Source of the DNA: Nodosilinea sp. WJT8-NPBG4
GTDB taxonomy: Bacteria > Cyanobacteriota > Cyanobacteriia > Phormidesmidales > Phormidesmidaceae
DNA length: 52,100 nucleotides
Direction: 5' to 3'
Assembly (NCBI GenBank): GCA_019359285.1
Contig: JAHHHQ010000075.1
Coordinates: 1 to 52,100 of the forward strand
A model generated the notes under the pieces. It saw only the letters and a list, made by a program, of their open reading frames with translations. It did no database searches and was not told the DNA's origin. Made by a program: the position numbers and the translations under genes. Shown here piece by piece: positions 8,533 through 17,484 of this stretch (the stretch's first letter is position 1; each line of letters opens with the position of its first letter).

Positions 8533-9087
8533 TTGACAATCAATCACCGCATCTCCCTAGTGACCGGCCCGGCGCGATCGGGCAAAAGCGAGTGGGCCGA
8601 AACCTTGGCCGCCAATTCTGGTCAATCGGTGATTTACATTGCCACCTCTAACGTTGATCCGACAGATTTAGACTGGCAAAAACGAGTTGAGCTGCACCGC
8701 GATCGCCGCCCCGCCCACTGGCAGCTGCAAGAAGTGCCCGTCGCCCTGCCCGAGACCATTCTGGCCGCCACCGCCCAAGACTGCCTGCTGATCGACTCCC
8801 TCGGCACTTGGCTGGCCAACCTGCTAGAGCAAGACGACGACACCTGGCAAGCCACTGTGGACTCACTGGTCGAAAGCCTGCGGCAAACCCCCAGCACCGT
8901 GGTTCTGGTTTCTGAAGAAACCGGTTGGGGCGTGGTGCCCGCCTACCCAATCGGGCGGCTGTTTCGCGATCGCCTCGGCACCCTCACCCGCCGGGTCGGC
9001 ACCGTCGCTGGCGTGGTGTATCTAGTTGTTGCAGGCTATGCGGTGGATGTGAAGGCGCTGGGGCAGGAAGTTGGTAGAGAGTGTTGA
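8533..9087 (+). CDS. cobU: adenosylcobinamide kinase / adenosylcobinamide-phosphate guanylyltransferase
   Basis: CobU (CobP) phosphorylates adenosylcobinamide and transfers GMP to it in the nucleotide-loop assembly steps of vitamin B12 synthesis. The P-loop VTGPARSGKSEWAE at the N-terminus, the central LLIDSLGTWLANLL and the EETGWGVVPAYPIGRLFRDRLG block are the family signatures, and 184 aa is the usual length. Translation most likely begins at the TTG at 8533, eight bases after AAAGGT; there is no in-frame ATG that keeps the P-loop. No cobalamin riboswitch fits in the 72-base gap upstream. The last codon and stop fall inside the left arm of an inverted-repeat element. Confidence 0.92.
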   Translation: MTINHRISLVTGPARSGKSEWAETLAANSGQSVIYIATSNVDPTDLDWQKRVELHRDRRPAHWQLQEVPVALPETILAATAQDCLLIDSLGTWLANLLEQDDDTWQATVDSLVESLRQTPSTVVLVSEETGWGVVPAYPIGRLFRDRLGTLTRRVGTVAGVVYLVVAGYAVDVKALGQEVGREC

Positions 9088-9157
9088 ATTTTGATTTTTA
9101 AGTTTTGAGTTTTGGACTATACGGCCTGCATTCAAAATTCAACACTCAAAACTTAAA
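9081..9157. repeat. AT-rich inverted-repeat element, copy 1 (A-B-A'-B' topology)
   Basis: Arm A (9081-9094, GTGTTGAATTTTGA) is the exact reverse complement of A' (9132-9145). Arm B (9097-9110, TTTAAGTTTTGAGT) is the exact reverse complement of B' (9144-9157). The order A-B-A'-B' means the two 14-bp stems interleave. The RNA could form either hairpin or a pseudoknot-like fold, but not simple nested stems. Arm A overlaps the cobU stop codon. A second copy of the same design follows pdxA. Confidence 0.8.
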
Positions 9158-9185
9158 ACTTTCTTCCCTCCTCGCCCCTCACTCC

Positions 9186-10739
9186 CTACACCTCAAACCC
9201 CTCCATCTCATACCCCTTCCAATCGCCGTCGTACTTTTCAGCCACCAAAGGAACGATCGTCAGCTTGGGCGGGTTTCCCTCAGCTATATCGACCCGCAGA
9301 CCTGAGTAGGGGCGCTTAAGGCGACTGCGGGTACCGTCGCGGCCCAGGTAGAGGTGAGATTTGGCCACGGCGCGGGTGCTGCCATTGTCGTCTTCCATTA
9401 GCTCAGGGCCATCTCTTCGCTGACGACGCAGGCTGTAGCCGCTGCCACCGCAGATCACCCAGGGAATGTTGGCATCGCCGTGGCCGGTGTCGCCCGTGCG
9501 CACATAGTCTAGGCAGTGAGCATGGCCGTTGAGCACTAGATCGACCAGAGGGCGATCGCGGGAAATGTCTGCCACTTCGGCGGCAACGGCGTCGAGCACC
9601 TGGCGGATGTGGTGACGCACCGCCAGGGTTTGCCCCTGGTCCCACTTGGTGGCTTCGGTGACGTAGGGCGGGTGATGAAAGAACAGAACGCGCCCGCGCG
9701 CCGCTGGGTTTTGCCAGGAGGCAATCAGGCGATCGCGCAGCCAGTAGAGCTGTTCAGTATCCACCGTTTGCAGTTGAGAGCTGTTGAGCTGCTTGGTAAT
9801 GTCGTTGATCTGCTCCTCAATGGCTTCAATGCGCTCCGTGAGTTCTTCTTGCTCGTCTTCATCAGTGGGAGTGAGCGCCTTAATGCCCGCCTGCCGCAGG
9901 AGTTCATCTTTCTTGGCCTCTAGCAGCTGACATTGCTGCTGCAACTCCTTGCGACCGGCTTCGCCATTGGCCATAGGCAGCGGCTGGTTGAAGGTGTTGG
10001 AGTCGAGGGCAAAAAAGTCGATGCCGCCGTAGCGAAAGGTGTAGTAGCGGTTGGGCAAGCGGGTAAATTCGCCAGGGCGGTAGGTCAGCGCCCGCGCGTC
10101 GTCCAGCTTGCTGCTGTAGTGAGTATCTAAATGCGCTCCCAGCCCAGTCTCGGGCACCGCCTTTAGGTAGTCTAAGAAAGCTCTGGCGTAGGCATCTCCC
10201 CGGTTGGAGCCGCGCCAGCTCACATCTAGATCGAGGTAAGAGCGCAGGGCATAGCGCAGCGGCCCACTAATGCCCGACAGCAGCCCTACCACACTGCGCA
10301 GATCGTAATAGTCGTGGTTGCCCAGTACCGGAAGAATTGGGTGCTTAAACACCATGTGATCGTAGGCAATGTGTCGGTGGTCGTCGCCCCCCACCAGCCA
10401 CTCCTGGTAGGGTTTGATGAAGTTGGACCGATACTGATCGCGAGACCCCACCAGGTACACCACATCCCCAGTGTGCAGGGTAAACCGGGCCGAGTCGATG
10501 TGTTTCAACAGTTGCTCGGCCACCTGCCGCTGGGGGCTGCCGCTGCGGTGCCGCCCAGTGCCGCTATCGCCGACCACTAAAAACGAGAACGTTTCGTCCT
10601 CTGTGCCCGGCTGATCAATCACTAAGCCGGTTTGGTCAATGCCTCGCTCGACGATCTGACGATGCTGCCACCGCACCCGCTGGTGCATCCGCTCAATTTT
10701 GGTTTCGATGGAAGGCTCAGTGACCAGTTTTGGAGGCAT
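9186..10739 (-). CDS. metallophosphoesterase with coiled-coil insert
   Basis: This is a calcineurin-like phosphoesterase binding two metals; the substrate is unknown. The five metal-site motifs appear in order: VVGDSG (about residue 57), HTGDVVYL, VLGNHDYYD, LFFHHPPYV and LNGHAHCLDY. Between the third and fourth motifs is a charged coiled-coil insertion of about 70 residues (QQQCQLLEAKKDELL to EAIEEQINDITKQL), not part of the core fold. No signal peptide is visible, so it probably acts in the cytoplasm. At 517 aa it is longer than small phosphodiesterases. The ATG at 10739 is the first of the frame. It converges with cobU across the inverted-repeat element. Confidence 0.82.
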   Translation of the reverse strand: MPPKLVTEPSIETKIERMHQRVRWQHRQIVERGIDQTGLVIDQPGTEDETFSFLVVGDSGTGRHRSGSPQRQVAEQLLKHIDSARFTLHTGDVVYLVGSRDQYRSNFIKPYQEWLVGGDDHRHIAYDHMVFKHPILPVLGNHDYYDLRSVVGLLSGISGPLRYALRSYLDLDVSWRGSNRGDAYARAFLDYLKAVPETGLGAHLDTHYSSKLDDARALTYRPGEFTRLPNRYYTFRYGGIDFFALDSNTFNQPLPMANGEAGRKELQQQCQLLEAKKDELLRQAGIKALTPTDEDEQEELTERIEAIEEQINDITKQLNSSQLQTVDTEQLYWLRDRLIASWQNPAARGRVLFFHHPPYVTEATKWDQGQTLAVRHHIRQVLDAVAAEVADISRDRPLVDLVLNGHAHCLDYVRTGDTGHGDANIPWVICGGSGYSLRRQRRDGPELMEDDNGSTRAVAKSHLYLGRDGTRSRLKRPYSGLRVDIAEGNPPKLTIVPLVAEKYDGDWKGYEMEGFEV

Positions 10740-10822
10740 AGTTGCTTTGGTGCGGTGAGTGGGCGGTGTGTAGAATAACCCCGTAGCATGAATCTCGCTA
10801 GACCAGCGAAACAGCAGCCACT

Positions 10823-11437
10823 ATGGGCCTTTATAACGACAGAATTCTGCCTTACCTGATTGAGCTTTCCATGGCCGATTCTATTCTGGGCTCCTATCGG
10901 CGGGACGTATTGGCCGATGTGAGCGGCGACGTGCTCGAAATTGGCTTTGGCACAGGGTTAAATTTGCCATACTACCCCGACCAGGTGCGCCAGATCGTCA
11001 CTGTAGACCCCAACCCAGGAGTGCATCGCCTGGCCCAACAGCGCATCAATTCCTCACCTATCAAGGTAGACCATCGCATGCTCAGCGGTGAAGCACTGCC
11101 CATGGCTGACCAGAGCTTTGACAGCGTCGTCAGCACCTTCACCCTGTGCAGCATTCCCAACATTGAGCAGGCGCTGGCCGAAATCTATCGGGTGCTGAAG
11201 CCCGGTGGTCGGTTCTTTTTTGTCGAGCACGGCCTCAGTGATGAACCTTCAATTCAAGCCTGGCAGCATCGCCTAACGCCGCTGCAAAAGCGCATCGCTG
11301 GAGGATGTCACTTTGACCGCGACATGGGTCAGCTGATCGAGCAGCAGTTTGACCAGGTTGAACTGGAAGCTGCCTACGCCAAGAAGGTACCTAAGTTTGC
11401 CGGATACTTTTATCGGGGTGTTGCGCTTAAGCAGTAG
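10823..11437 (+). CDS. class I SAM-dependent methyltransferase
   Basis: This is a methyltransferase of the Methyltransf_11/UbiE-like type, 204 aa. Motif I is VLEIGFGTGLNLPYY (about residues 36-50), followed by TVDPNP with the acidic ribose-binding Asp, the SGEALPMADQSFDSVVSTF block and the post-motif IYRVLKPGGRFFFVEH. Among relatives it looks most like short METTL7-type proteins, with a late WQHRLTPLQKRIAGGCHFDRD segment. The substrate cannot be read from sequence. It is divergent from the metallophosphoesterase, the two start codons being 83 bases apart, so the promoters probably lie in that gap. Confidence 0.8.
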   Translation: MGLYNDRILPYLIELSMADSILGSYRRDVLADVSGDVLEIGFGTGLNLPYYPDQVRQIVTVDPNPGVHRLAQQRINSSPIKVDHRMLSGEALPMADQSFDSVVSTFTLCSIPNIEQALAEIYRVLKPGGRFFFVEHGLSDEPSIQAWQHRLTPLQKRIAGGCHFDRDMGQLIEQQFDQVELEAAYAKKVPKFAGYFYRGVALKQ

Positions 11438-11580
11438 CGATCGCGGCGGTTGAGTAGTCCTAGGCACTATGCCATTAGGCATAGGTGCCGTTAGGCTAAT
11501 AAGCACACCCAGCCTCAGTACCCTCAGCCCATTCCTAACTGCACCCGCCCGACGCTATCCCCTAGAAGACTCTGCTTGCT

Positions 11581-12258
11581 ATGGCCACCCGCCTCTGGAA
11601 TTTTCTCACCACCGACTCCGACCTGGCTTCGTTGGAGACCGCCGATAGAGCGGCTGATGCCGCCGATGCTGTGCTGGGCCTGGCCGAGGTGCTAAAGGAA
11701 GACAGTCCTAACCTGCGGCGAGTCGCTGCTTTGGTGGGTCAGCTTGACTCGCTGCTGGAGGCGATCAATGCGCCCCTGGGCAAGCTCATCGGCGCAACGC
11801 TACCTTTTGTTTCCATCAGTACCGGGCTGCTAAAGGTTTATGGGGAGACTACGAAAAAAGAGCCAACCCTAGCTCAGGCGGTGGCCCTAATAAGTCAGGC
11901 GGCCTATTTGGAAAGTTTGCGAGAATTCATTAAGCAGCATCCCAAAATTGAGCAGTGGGTGATTGCCAAAGACAGCACCCCCCAAGCTAGAACTATCACC
12001 CTCCCTGTCAAGGCGCTGGGCATCTTTGAGCTAACGGATCAAGAAGCTCGCCTCGCTACCCGGCATTTCCATCAGTCAGCTTTGGCCGAAGCGTTTAACC
12101 ATGCGCTACGGGCACGATTGCTACAGTTAGGGACAACCTCTGAGCAAGCCGAGCGGATTACCAAAGTTGTTGCCAAAAACACGAATCGACACATGAAAAC
12201 GGCGATCGCCGACGCCGGCGACTCGCTTAAGCGTCAGCTTGAAGGCGACCGCCTGTAG
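11581..12258 (+). CDS. hypothetical helical protein resembling an N-terminal domain of NACHT/STAND proteins
   Basis: No enzymatic motif is present. The 225-aa product is predicted almost entirely helical. Its N-terminal 130 residues (MATRLWNFLTTDSDL, then a PLGKLIGATLPFVSISTGLL segment and KEPTLAQAVALISQAAYLESL) look like the helical domain that precedes NACHT NTPase modules in many filamentous cyanobacteria. That resemblance is from memory of the family and is not proven. Here no NACHT, LRR or WD40 part follows: the frame stops at 12258 and the next gene is convergent. It could be a free-standing adaptor, a leftover of a larger immune-type NTPase, or an unrelated protein. The ATG at 11581 is the first of the frame. 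Confidence 0.5.
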   Translation: MATRLWNFLTTDSDLASLETADRAADAADAVLGLAEVLKEDSPNLRRVAALVGQLDSLLEAINAPLGKLIGATLPFVSISTGLLKVYGETTKKEPTLAQAVALISQAAYLESLREFIKQHPKIEQWVIAKDSTPQARTITLPVKALGIFELTDQEARLATRHFHQSALAEAFNHALRARLLQLGTTSEQAERITKVVAKNTNRHMKTAIADAGDSLKRQLEGDRL

Positions 12259-12314
12259 GACGCTGTGACATCAAGCAGGTTTTCACCGCTAAAGACTTAG
12301 CTGTTTAGGCACTA

Positions 12315-15300
12315 CTACCGCTGAGCCTCTTCCAGCAGCGGATACAGGGTGTCGAAGGCAAACTCGTTGATCTGCCAGCTCAGCCAATCGATCAGAGCAT
12401 TCTGCTCAGGAGGAATTTGAGTGAGCAGATGGGTGAGCCAGTCGCCGTCGAGTTGCACCGTGGCCTGCTGAAGTTGGGCCAGCAGCGGCGGCGGTAGGGA
12501 CCGCAGCTGGGCGATCGCCGCCTCAGCGGACAGCATGGCCGCATTGCCCAGGGTGGCGAAGACCGGGCTATAGGTGTACTTGACCCCCAAATGCTCAGTC
12601 AGCTTAGCCAGCAAATGGTCAAACTGAAAGGGCTTGCGCACAAAGTCGTCACAGCCCGAGGCCAGGGCGCGGGCGCGATCGTCTTCAAAGGCGTTGGCCG
12701 TGAGGGCAATGATTTTGGTGGGAGCTGCGCCCGCGACCTGCTCCTGGCTGCGCAGAGCGCGGGCCGTCTCGGGGCCACTGAGCATAGGCATGCGCATGTC
12801 GAGCCAAATCAGCTGGGGACGCCACTGCTGCCAGAGGTCAAGGGCGGCCTGGCCGTTGTCGGCCTCGCGCACCTCAAAGCCCACCGCCCGTAAGAGCTCA
12901 CCCAGCAGATGCCGGTGAGTGCTCTCGTCGTCGACTACCAAAATACGGTAGCTGGGCTGCCCGGTCGCCAAGCCCGTGACGCAGGTGGCTGACGGCGTTT
13001 CACCATCTCTCCCGTCAGCCACCGGCATGGTCAGGGTAAAGGCAAAGGTAGATCCCTGGCCGGGCTGGCTTTCGACCGTAATATCGCCGCCCAACATCTG
13101 CACAAACTGACGGCTAATCGAGAGGCCTAGACCGGTGCCTGCCCCCTGCCCCACCTGCACAAAAGGCTCAAATAGGCGATCGCGATCGGCAGCAGTGATG
13201 CCAATGCCGGTGTCGACGACGGCAAAGGTCACCGCCAGCAGGGCACCTGGTGGGGAGGACGGGGGCATGGGCTGGGCTGGAGTGACTCGCAGCGTTACCT
13301 GACCGGCTGGGGTGAACTTAATGGCATTGCCGAGCAGGTTGATCAACACCTGGCGCAGTTTGGGCTCGTCGGCGACCAGGTAGCGAGGCAGGGTCGGATG
13401 GCAGTCTAAGACCAGCGCCAGTCCTTTGTCTTGGGCACGCAGGTAGAGCAGATCGCCCAGGGCCTTGAGCAAGGCGTGGAGATCGAAACGGACGGCGTTG
13501 AGGCTGACCTGGCCCGCCTCGATTTTGGCCATTTCTAAAATGTCGTTAATCAGCATCAGCAGGTGCTCGCCGCTGCGGTTGATAATGCTGAGGGCCTGAC
13601 CATGGTCGCTGCTGAGGGTGGCATCGCGAGCCATGAGCTGGGCAAAGCCCAAAATGGCATTGAGGGGGGTGCGCAGCTCGTGGCTCATGGTGGCCAAAAA
13701 GGTGCTCTTGGCCTGGTTAGCCGCCTCAGAAATCGCGACTGCCTGTTCTAGCTCCCAGGTGCGCTTTTGCACTCGCTGCTCCAGCTCTTGGTTGAGCTGC
13801 AGCAGCGACGCTTCCACCTGTTTGCGGGCAGTAATATCTTCGTAGCAGCCCAGCACGCCGATCACCACATCGTCGGCGTTGGTGAGGGGCACCTTGCTGG
13901 TCAGGGTCCAAAGGTCTTTGCCACCAACCGTGGTGGCGCGATCTTCGTAGCCCAGTTTGGGCTGGCGGGTGGCCATCACCTGCCGATCGTCTGCATGGTA
14001 ATTATCGGCATAGCTGCCCCAGGGTAATTCAGCAGCGGTTTTACCGATCACGCCATCTGGGGTCAGCCCGTAGTCGTTGGCAAAGGCTGGGTTACAGCCC
14101 AAAAACCGCGATTGGCGATCTTTCCAAAACACCCGTTGGGGAATCGTGTCAAGCACCAGCTTGAGCATATTGCGAGACTCTTGCAGGGCCTGCTCGGCCT
14201 GCTTGCGATCGCTGATGTCGGTCACCACCCCCAGCAGGTGTTGCGGCTGGCCCTGCGCATCTCGCACCACCGAAACCGCCAGCGCTGCCCACACCGTTGT
14301 TCCGTCAGAGCGCACGTAGCGCTTCTCGATCATAAAGCTGGACAGGTTGCCCTTGAGCAGCTGCTCGACATTGGCCCGATCGAGTTCCACGTCGTCGGGG
14401 TAGGTCAATTGGGTATAGGTCATGGTCAGCAGGTCGGCCTCAGAGTAGCCCACCAGGCCGCAGAAAATTTGGTTGACCCGCACAACGCGCTCGTCCATAT
14501 CGGCCTCGACAATGCCCATGGCCGACTGCTCAAAGATGCCGCGAAAGAGTTCCTCGTTTTCCCGCAGCGATAGCTCCGCCCGACGGCGCTCGGTGATATC
14601 GGTTGACACGCCAACAATGCGGTCAATCTCACCAGCCCCGTTACACAGCGGAAAGGAGCGAACGTGAACCCACCGCAGTTCTCCATCGGCCCGGCAGATG
14701 CGATAGGTGTTGTCATAGGGAGTGGTGGTGGTAGGCTGCGGGATAATCGACGCCGCTGAGCGATCGTCGGGGTGGATACTGTCTAGCCAGGCCTGGGGCG
14801 ACCGATAGAGGGTTTCGCAGGGAATGCCGAAGATCTGCTCAAAAGCGGGGCTGACGTATAAAATCTGACTGGAGTCTGCCGTGGCCATCCAAAAAACCTC
14901 TTGAATGGTTTCGGCAATCTGGCGAAAGCGGGCCTCGCTCTCCTGGAGGGCGAGTTCACCCTCTAGGCGTTCGATTTCACGGCGTTTGCGATCGCGAATA
15001 TCGCGGCAGACGGTACCCAGACACAGGGGCGCCTGGGTGTCGGGGTCTTTCACCAAAAATGCCACCTGCTCCACGGCGATCGCTTCGCCGGTGCGCCCGT
15101 GGCAAAAATCAACCTCGCCCCGCCATACCCCCTCCGCTATCACCGTGGGCAGCACCTCCTGCTCCAGCCGCAGCCGAGTTTCGGCGGTATGGAGTGTGCT
15201 GATGGGCCGACCGGCCAAGGGCTCATCCTCCAGCCCCACCAGGCGGCGGCCGGCCTGGTTGAGGTAGAGCGTGGCACCGCTGAGGCTGGCGGTGCCAATC

Positions 15301-17450
15301 AAGTCAGTGCTGTTTTCGACCACGGCGGCCAGGGTTTGCAGGGTTTGGGTGCGCTCCTGCACCCGCTGCTCAAGCTCCTCGTTGAGCTGTTTGAGGGCCA
15401 GTTCGGCTTGTTTGAGCGGCGTAATGTCGGTGGTGGTGCCGAGGAATATCGTGGGCCGCCCTTCGGCATCGCGGTGCAGTTCTCCCCGCGACAGCACCCA
15501 AATTGTCGATCCATCGCGGTGCTGCAGGCGGTATTCAAAGAAAAATTTTGCGCTCTCACCGCTAAAGTAGCGCTGCATGGCGGTCTCTAGGGGACCCTGA
15601 TCCTCGGGGTGAATGAACTTCAGCCAGTCGGCCAGGCTGTCTTCTACCTCGCTGCTGTCATAGCCCGCCAGGGCCGCGATGGTGGGGTCAAGGTAGCCCC
15701 TCTGGGTCTTCAGATCGAGCTCCCACACGCCCGTGCGGGCGGCCTGGGTGGCGCAGCGGTAGCGTTCCTTGGCCTGCTCTAGGGCCAGCTCCGCCTGCTT
15801 GCGATCGGTAATGTCTTTGACCGTGCCCACCACCCGCAAAACGGTGCCCGCCGCATCGGCAATCGGAAAAGCCTGGCAATGTAGCCAGCGCACCTCGCCA
15901 TCGGGGTGCAGAAAGCGATACTCACAGTCTGTGCTGGTGCCCTGCATCTCCTGGGCGGCGGCGGCGGCAATGCGATCGCGATCCTCAGGGTGCACCCCGT
16001 TTAGCCAGTGGTCCAGGTCGTTGACGGCGGCGAGGTCAACCCCCAGGATGGCGGCGTAGGCAGGGTTGAGGTACTCGTAGCGCATCGCCACCGCGTCAAA
16101 GATAAAAAACCCCTCCCGCACCGTTTCGGCCAGCTGCCGGAAGCGGGTATCGCTCTCCTGCTGGGCCTGTTCTGCCTGCTGGCGGTCGTAGAGCGCCTGC
16201 TGGCGATCGCTGATGTCGCGCACCAGCACCAGCACCTGATCGGCCTGGTAGGGCACCATGCGCACCACCTCGTACTGAAGGCGATCGCCGAAGCTCAGCT
16301 GCTGTTCAAAAAACTGGGGGACACCTGTGGTCAGGGTGCGCTCAACCGCTGTCAGCCACTGGTGGGCGAGGTCAGGGGGCAGTACGTCAGCCAGGCAGGC
16401 GCCCACAATGCCTTGGACTACCTGGGGCAGGAGTTCTCCCGTAAAACGGTTGTAGGCAAAGTCAAGGTACTGGCCTTGAGCGTTGACCACCGCCATCAGG
16501 TCGGGCACCGCTGAGAGAATGGCCTGGTTTTTGGCCTCGCTCTGCCGCAGCGCCAGCTCCGCCAGCCTGGCCTCGGTGCGGTCTTGGCCGGTGCCCCGCA
16601 GCTGCACTACCTGACCCTGGTCGTTGTAAACTGCCTCACCCCGGCCCAAAAGGTAGCGCACCGAGCCGTCAGGGCGAACAATGCGGTGCTCGACCTCGTA
16701 GGGCGCTCCAACGGCGATCGCCTGCTCAATGGCCACCTCCAGGGGCAGCCAATCCTCCGCAGGAATCATCTGCCGCCACTGTTCGTAGCTGGGCGCAGGC
16801 TGAGCCGGGTCGAGCCCGTAGATGCGAGACAGCTCCGCCGAGCAGCTGATGGTTTGGCTGGCCAGGTCAAACTCCCAGCTGCCCAATTGGGCAATGCGCT
16901 GGGCCTCTGCTAAGCCGCTCTGGCTCCGGCGCAGGGCCTGCTCGGTCTGAGCGCGATCGCTGGCGCTGGCCACGCCCCAATCAAGCTGCACCATCAGCGC
17001 CGACATCCGCCTTTGCAGCACATCTAGCTGCCGGTGGGCGTCGTTTAGGGCGACTTCGCTCAACGTTAGCTGCTGCCCCTGGCGGTAGTGCTTTAGAGCG
17101 GCGGCCACCGTAAACAACAGCTCGGCATCGGTGCCGGGGTAGGGCAAGCGGCGGTAGATTGGGCCTGGGTAATCGGTACCAGGTTGAGCGGCCAGGGGCA
17201 CCGCTGGGTCAAGCACGATCATCAGCGCCTGGGGAAAGCGATCGCAGAACGATCGCAGCTCTCCGGTGTCGAGCCAGCTTGAGGGGGCGATGGCGATCGC
17301 TACCTCGTCAGCGCTGAGCTGTTCCAAGCCGGTCGCTGCCACCGACTGCGGGGTACTTGCGACCACGTGACAGTCTGGAAATTCAGCCGTCAGCAGGGCG
17401 GGCAGCGCAGCGGAGGCATCGACACAACAGAACAGAGTGAGCGGACCCAT
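12315..17450 (-). CDS. hybrid sensor histidine kinase with eight PAS-type domains
   Basis: This 1711-aa multi-input hybrid kinase has these domains: a receiver-like N-terminus (1-125) lacking a clear phosphoacceptor Asp; about eight PAS/PAC units (approximately 170-295, 305-415, 435-553, 560-682, 703-822, 840-955, 965-1085, 1093-1210); a coiled-coil linker; HisKA with MSHELRTPLNA and His1257; HATPase_c (about 1355-1478) with NLLGNAIKF, DTGIGI and GTGLGLSIS; and a receiver (1502-1620) with Asp1551 in WLDMRMP and a distal FVRKPF Lys. It ends in a roughly 65-residue helical tail. No membrane segment is visible, so it should sense cytoplasmic cues, and many PAC ends carry typical DITDRKQ motifs. 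It lies 34 bases behind the 375-aa kinase gene, probably in one transcript. PAS ligands cannot be predicted. Confidence 0.93.
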   Translation of the reverse strand: MGPLTLFCCVDASAALPALLTAEFPDCHVVASTPQSVAATGLEQLSADEVAIAIAPSSWLDTGELRSFCDRFPQALMIVLDPAVPLAAQPGTDYPGPIYRRLPYPGTDAELLFTVAAALKHYRQGQQLTLSEVALNDAHRQLDVLQRRMSALMVQLDWGVASASDRAQTEQALRRSQSGLAEAQRIAQLGSWEFDLASQTISCSAELSRIYGLDPAQPAPSYEQWRQMIPAEDWLPLEVAIEQAIAVGAPYEVEHRIVRPDGSVRYLLGRGEAVYNDQGQVVQLRGTGQDRTEARLAELALRQSEAKNQAILSAVPDLMAVVNAQGQYLDFAYNRFTGELLPQVVQGIVGACLADVLPPDLAHQWLTAVERTLTTGVPQFFEQQLSFGDRLQYEVVRMVPYQADQVLVLVRDISDRQQALYDRQQAEQAQQESDTRFRQLAETVREGFFIFDAVAMRYEYLNPAYAAILGVDLAAVNDLDHWLNGVHPEDRDRIAAAAAQEMQGTSTDCEYRFLHPDGEVRWLHCQAFPIADAAGTVLRVVGTVKDITDRKQAELALEQAKERYRCATQAARTGVWELDLKTQRGYLDPTIAALAGYDSSEVEDSLADWLKFIHPEDQGPLETAMQRYFSGESAKFFFEYRLQHRDGSTIWVLSRGELHRDAEGRPTIFLGTTTDITPLKQAELALKQLNEELEQRVQERTQTLQTLAAVVENSTDLIGTASLSGATLYLNQAGRRLVGLEDEPLAGRPISTLHTAETRLRLEQEVLPTVIAEGVWRGEVDFCHGRTGEAIAVEQVAFLVKDPDTQAPLCLGTVCRDIRDRKRREIERLEGELALQESEARFRQIAETIQEVFWMATADSSQILYVSPAFEQIFGIPCETLYRSPQAWLDSIHPDDRSAASIIPQPTTTTPYDNTYRICRADGELRWVHVRSFPLCNGAGEIDRIVGVSTDITERRRAELSLRENEELFRGIFEQSAMGIVEADMDERVVRVNQIFCGLVGYSEADLLTMTYTQLTYPDDVELDRANVEQLLKGNLSSFMIEKRYVRSDGTTVWAALAVSVVRDAQGQPQHLLGVVTDISDRKQAEQALQESRNMLKLVLDTIPQRVFWKDRQSRFLGCNPAFANDYGLTPDGVIGKTAAELPWGSYADNYHADDRQVMATRQPKLGYEDRATTVGGKDLWTLTSKVPLTNADDVVIGVLGCYEDITARKQVEASLLQLNQELEQRVQKRTWELEQAVAISEAANQAKSTFLATMSHELRTPLNAILGFAQLMARDATLSSDHGQALSIINRSGEHLLMLINDILEMAKIEAGQVSLNAVRFDLHALLKALGDLLYLRAQDKGLALVLDCHPTLPRYLVADEPKLRQVLINLLGNAIKFTPAGQVTLRVTPAQPMPPSSPPGALLAVTFAVVDTGIGITAADRDRLFEPFVQVGQGAGTGLGLSISRQFVQMLGGDITVESQPGQGSTFAFTLTMPVADGRDGETPSATCVTGLATGQPSYRILVVDDESTHRHLLGELLRAVGFEVREADNGQAALDLWQQWRPQLIWLDMRMPMLSGPETARALRSQEQVAGAAPTKIIALTANAFEDDRARALASGCDDFVRKPFQFDHLLAKLTEHLGVKYTYSPVFATLGNAAMLSAEAAIAQLRSLPPPLLAQLQQATVQLDGDWLTHLLTQIPPEQNALIDWLSWQINEFAFDTLYPLLEEAQR

Positions 17451-17484
17451 GGAATTCGAGGAGCAGTGGGGTAGTCAGACGAAA

